A stretch of DNA of 60,529 nt from Mnemiopsis leidyi (Eukaryota > Ctenophora > Tentaculata > Lobata > Bolinopsidae). The DNA lies in the NCBI GenBank assembly GCA_000226015.1, contig JH155322.1, forward strand, positions 41,406-101,934, in the 5' to 3' direction. Of this stretch, positions 57,057-60,529 are shown one piece after another. A model generated the notes under the pieces. That model ran no database searches, was not told where the DNA came from, and saw only the letters and a program-made list of their open reading frames with translations. Every line of letters starts with the position of its first letter. Position 1 is the first letter of the stretch. The position numbers and the translations under genes were made by a program.

Positions 57057-57808
57057 ATGGACAAAGGCGTGCTAATTTCTGATGACGTCATTATCCACTC
57101 TGATCCGGACTCGGTGGGACAGTATTCAGAACTATTTTTCTGGAGTCTGAGGAGTGGAGAGTATTTAACATTGCCACCCGGAGCTCCTGCTTGCTCATTT
57201 CACCGTCCTGGCGTCCTATCGAACACAAGAGGTATTGAGCTCTCCTGTCTCAAGTCTCTTGAGTCGTATTGTGCGTTGTGTCATTGAATCGTCAAGTTAA
57301 GTTTCTGTCGGCGTTCTTTAATCAAAATGCAGTTTTAATTTCGATAAACGCTCTCTAGCTTTTACCAATTTCCAAAATATCGGTATCGATATTACAAGGA
57401 GTTTAAATCCAGCACATTAGATGTATTCAATTAAACGTTTAACATATTACCTGCTTTACTTACACCTGACGTTAAAACTTGACCAGTCAATCAGCATCGT
57501 CTTATTGTGAATTTTATACATAGTTTTTAGCCGTATTTTCGACATGCAATGTTAACCGTTTGACGGTGAACTTCCCAGGATACAAGGTGTCCATGTCCGA
57601 CTGTCCTTCATTGTGTCGTCATGGTAACGACTCACGGGGGAAGCTGGGTCCACTCTTAGTTATCGCAACCTGCCGGACCACCCATGGCGATCATTTGTCA
57701 AGTTTAGTTTTTGCTTATGTCATGGGTGAAAGCGCTATGTCAAATTCAGATGGCATCGCTGTGATGACGAAAATGAGACGTTCAACGGAGTCGTTTTTAG
57801 ATTTATGA
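57057..57808 (+). CDS. Two-exon gene of unknown function (134 residues)
   Basis: Exons 57057-57231 and 57579-57808 join in phase 1 (AGA G|GTATTG ... CTTCCCAG|GA TAC). AATAAA lies at 57891-57896. The protein begins M-D-K-G-V-L-I-S-D-D-V and contains F-F-W-S-L-R-S-G-E-Y. After the junction it has C-P-S-L-C-R-H, G-P-L-L-V-I-A-T-C-R and V-M-G-E-S-A-M-S-N-S-D. No signal peptide or known domain seen. The frame is open upstream through the minisatellite, so the true start could be earlier; I chose the ATG after it because the repeat looks non-coding. Confidence 0.55.
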
Positions 57809-57896
57809 GAAAAATAATAATCGTAGTAAAACTGTTTTACGCAACAAAACTTCGGTCACGTCATCTTTACTACCATTGTAACATTGTGAAAATAAA

Positions 57897-60266
57897 CGTG
57901 TGGCATGAAGCACACTCCATACCCCCGCATCTTGGTATCGAGTAGTTTGGATTGTTGAGCTAAGGAATGTTAGGGAATGTTACAGATTGTTCCTCAAGCT
58001 CTAAACTCGGCTGTGCTAAGAGAGTATGAATCTGTGAAGTTTCTCAGTCGACAAACTCTATTTAAGATAATAACGAATAAGCTCCTGGTAATGATTAAAT
58101 TCACCAGGCTATTTCTAATTGCTATTCCCACCCATTCTACTACACATCGTTACAATTGTTGGTCGCCCTTCTTGTTACTACATATCCTCGTTTTATTGCT
58201 CCACCATCATTGCAAACAATTATGGGATGCAGTGAAGATAGTTCATTCGACCCCATCACATTGTAAAGGTCGTTGTTTTGTTAATTTATTTCTTTTCTAA
58301 TACCGAATAGTAGAAACAGTAATTTATAGAAATAGTATAACCATTATGTGTTGCTATTCTATGTTGCCATCTTGTTACAGTTTGTTCCCAATATGAAAAA
58401 CACTGTATAGTAGTATTAGAGATAGAATGTATGGCATTATAGATAAATAGTATAGTATCAATTGTATAGATAGATAAATAGATTACCATAACCACCGTCG
58501 GTCTGTTATATTTGATTTATCGGCCTACCCCATATACTTAATTCTGTCAAAATAGATGCAACCTTTCGTTCGTTCTCTGTCAAAATGCCTCCCAGTTTCC
58601 TATCAACCGGGAACATCTATTGGAAACACCAGACTTTGTGACGCCAATGACATTCCCAATTAGCAATCTCCCAGTTTACCTATCAAGGAAGAATTTACCC
58701 CCAGAAAATAATTTTCGGTTGAAAGAATTTTATTTTTGGTCTAATTTGCTGAAGCATCGATAAACGAGTCTCCGCGGCGGCTGACTTGCCAATAATTCAC
58801 CAACAAGACCTAACAATTAGCCGATAATTCACTATCGGTTCGCAAGAACTAACAATTAGCTAGCCGTTCAGCAAGGTGAAACCTTAAAAGTTTTACTGCT
58901 TTCGCTGTGATGCAAAATGCTGCATATTAAAGTATTAACGCTATCTCCACTTAGGCCCAAGCTACTTTCTTTATTCGATTGCGTTCGTGTGTTTAGATCT
59001 TTTCATCCACTCTAAATTATTTAGCTTTTGTTTAATTCGGGAACGTTCGACTTATAAAAAAGGTGTTAAATAGTTTGAATAACAGGGTGTATATAACCGA
59101 CTTTAACTACCCTGTATACTGTAGCTTTCTTTGCGGTGAAACAAATTAGAGGTAATTAATTAGTTTAATTCGTCGCCTTTGGTCGGTAGTTAAAGAGATA
59201 CATACAGATGTCACCACTGATGACATGTTTTCTGAATGACTCTAATTTTACGGTCTGTACCGCGTAAAGTCACTGTCTTGAAATCGCTGTGAACGTCACG
59301 CATTTATGATTTTATAAAATTCAAGATTTGTCGTGCTGTGGCTGGAAGTTGGCTGACAGCGTGTGGCAAGACCCGGATTACCTCCCAATTTCCTCCCTTC
59401 ATCAGGGCCCTCTGTTTATCCAACCCGGGTTTTAAAGCTGATTTTTAAACTGCTTCAACGTGTAACAGTTAATACGAACGTTATGCAGGCTTTCATCGAT
59501 ACATAACTCCCTACATTCTGTGTGTCTTCTTGTCGGGGAAGCATGAGGGCTGGGAAGTTGTCTCTTGTTAATGTTCTAGTCCGTACTCACATCTTGTTGA
59601 CAGTCCAGCGACCAATCAGCAGTGAGTATTCTAGGTACCGACCAATCCCAATTCAGAGCTCTTTGTTGGACACTCCAAGCCGTTAAAAGTCGTGAATCTT
59701 GTTCGTCTGTGTAATATCACCTTGAGGTTGGATTCTCGTTAAAACTTGTAATAGATTGAAAGTTTAGAAGTTTCTTCCTGTGCTGATGAGGGGGTGTGGC
59801 AGTTTTGCTTATTTATGTTGAAAACGATCAGATGATTTGTAACTCAGTGGTTACTGATCGCTACATTGGTAGCGAAAGTGTCAAAACTCTTACCTCGCCT
59901 AGTATCTGATAAGTCTATCATTATGTTTATGAAGAATAAATGTCGATTAAAGGTGATAAATGTCGTCGTTAGCCTGTACTTTTATCATTTCTAGACCAGA
60001 ATTTATTGTTGTTGTGAATGGCAACATCACTTCTCTTGATGGTCTCCACGTCAGAATGTGTGTACCGGTTACTACGAGATCCAGTCCTATGTTGTGTGTT
60101 TGTGTGAATGTACAAGGGATGGTCTTATTGTTTTGTAACATTTCATTGTTCGTAGGAAACAAAGTAGAATTTTTTGTGCTGGACATGGAACGAATATAAA
60201 GTGTTCATGCTAACCAGTCTGAGGCTAACTCAACACCCTACATAGCATCTGGATTCTGAATTATTT
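57897..60266. other. Spacer without a confirmed gene
   Basis: Short repeats only: CCCAGTTT.CCTATCAA twice near 58590 and 58670, and ACAATTAGC phrases near 58810-58860. Two CCAAT boxes 30 bp apart are listed separately. Small open frames near 57977 and 59960 have no support. Confidence 0.4.
59611..59650 (+). promoter_or_regulatory. Paired CCAAT boxes
   Basis: ACCAATCAGC at 59611-59620 and ACCAATCCCA at 59641-59650, spaced 30 bp, about three helical turns. Such spacing is common for NF-Y sites. No gene start is recognised next to them. Confidence 0.35.
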
Positions 60267-60529
60267 GTTACTTATGTCCTGTGTACTTGTGTCCTGTGTA
60301 CTTGTGTCCTGTGTACTTGTGTCCTGTGTACTTGTGTCCTGTGTACTTGTGTCCTGTGTACTTGTGTCCTGTGTACTTGTGTCCTGTGTACTTGTGTCCT
60401 GTGTACTTGTGTCCTGTGTACTTATGTCCTGTGTACTTATGTCCTGTGTACTTGTGTCCTGTGTACTTGTGTCCTGTGTACTTATGTCCTGTGTACTTAT
60501 GTCCTGTGTACTTGTGTCCTGTGTACTTG
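60267..60529. repeat. 15-bp minisatellite, runs off the window
   Basis: About seventeen units of TGTCCTGTGTACTTG, with a G/A variant (ACTTATGTCC) in the first unit and clustered again near the end. Confidence 0.97.

Overview
The window is nuclear DNA of a multicellular animal. It contains spliced genes with GT-AG introns and animal-type proteins: rhodopsin-like receptors, a rabconnectin-3/DMXL protein, TOM70, cyclin T, a C2H2 zinc-finger protein and a RING E3 ligase. It is AT-rich, introns run from about 60 bp to several kb, and it holds many minisatellites, tRNA-derived SINEs and small DNA transposons. The species cannot be fixed by reading. The divergent receptors and several proteins I do not recognise would suit a non-bilaterian or fast-evolving lineage, but that is inference. 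Two runs of N (14584-14986 and 30539-30737) are assembly gaps. At least two genes carry single-base frame breaks in or next to A/T runs, so some damage may be consensus error.

Layout. 1-6250: three tandem copies of a secreted Cu/Zn superoxide dismutase family whose barrel is split by a long Lys/Arg-rich insert. Copy 1 is a fragment, copy 2 has lost every metal ligand, and copy 3 keeps the ligands but needs a frame change. 6251-11982: mostly non-coding. 11983-13255 (+): a two-exon class A receptor. 13549-24849 (-): a DMXL gene; eleven exons at 18552-24849 join in phase, with a possible twelfth at 13549-13702. A second receptor (21784-22821, same strand, one internal TGA) lies inside its third intron. 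A four-exon gene of unknown function (16916-18129, +) lies downstream of, or inside, it.

25633-27441 (-): TOM70 in one exon. 28255-29543 (+) and 31009-32015 (+): two genes with EF-hand-like motifs. 33274-36515 (-): a zinc-finger gene with a hAT-type transposon inserted four bases past its stop codon. 36992-38350 (-): a 452-residue orphan. 38366-41123: repeats, comprising a SINE, a duplicated unit with a filled and an empty MITE site, and a complex inverted-repeat element.

41771-50783 (-): cyclin T in ten exons, its 5.6 kb fourth intron carrying three minisatellites. 54242-55033 (-): a RING protein with a ubiquitin-interacting-like helix. 57057-57808 (+): a small two-exon gene of unknown function behind a 21-bp minisatellite. 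The window ends in a 15-bp minisatellite.

The genes do not form one pathway. The recurring themes are nested genes, tandem paralogues decaying at different rates, and mobile or tandem DNA touching gene boundaries (a stop codon, a 3' splice site and a coding start).
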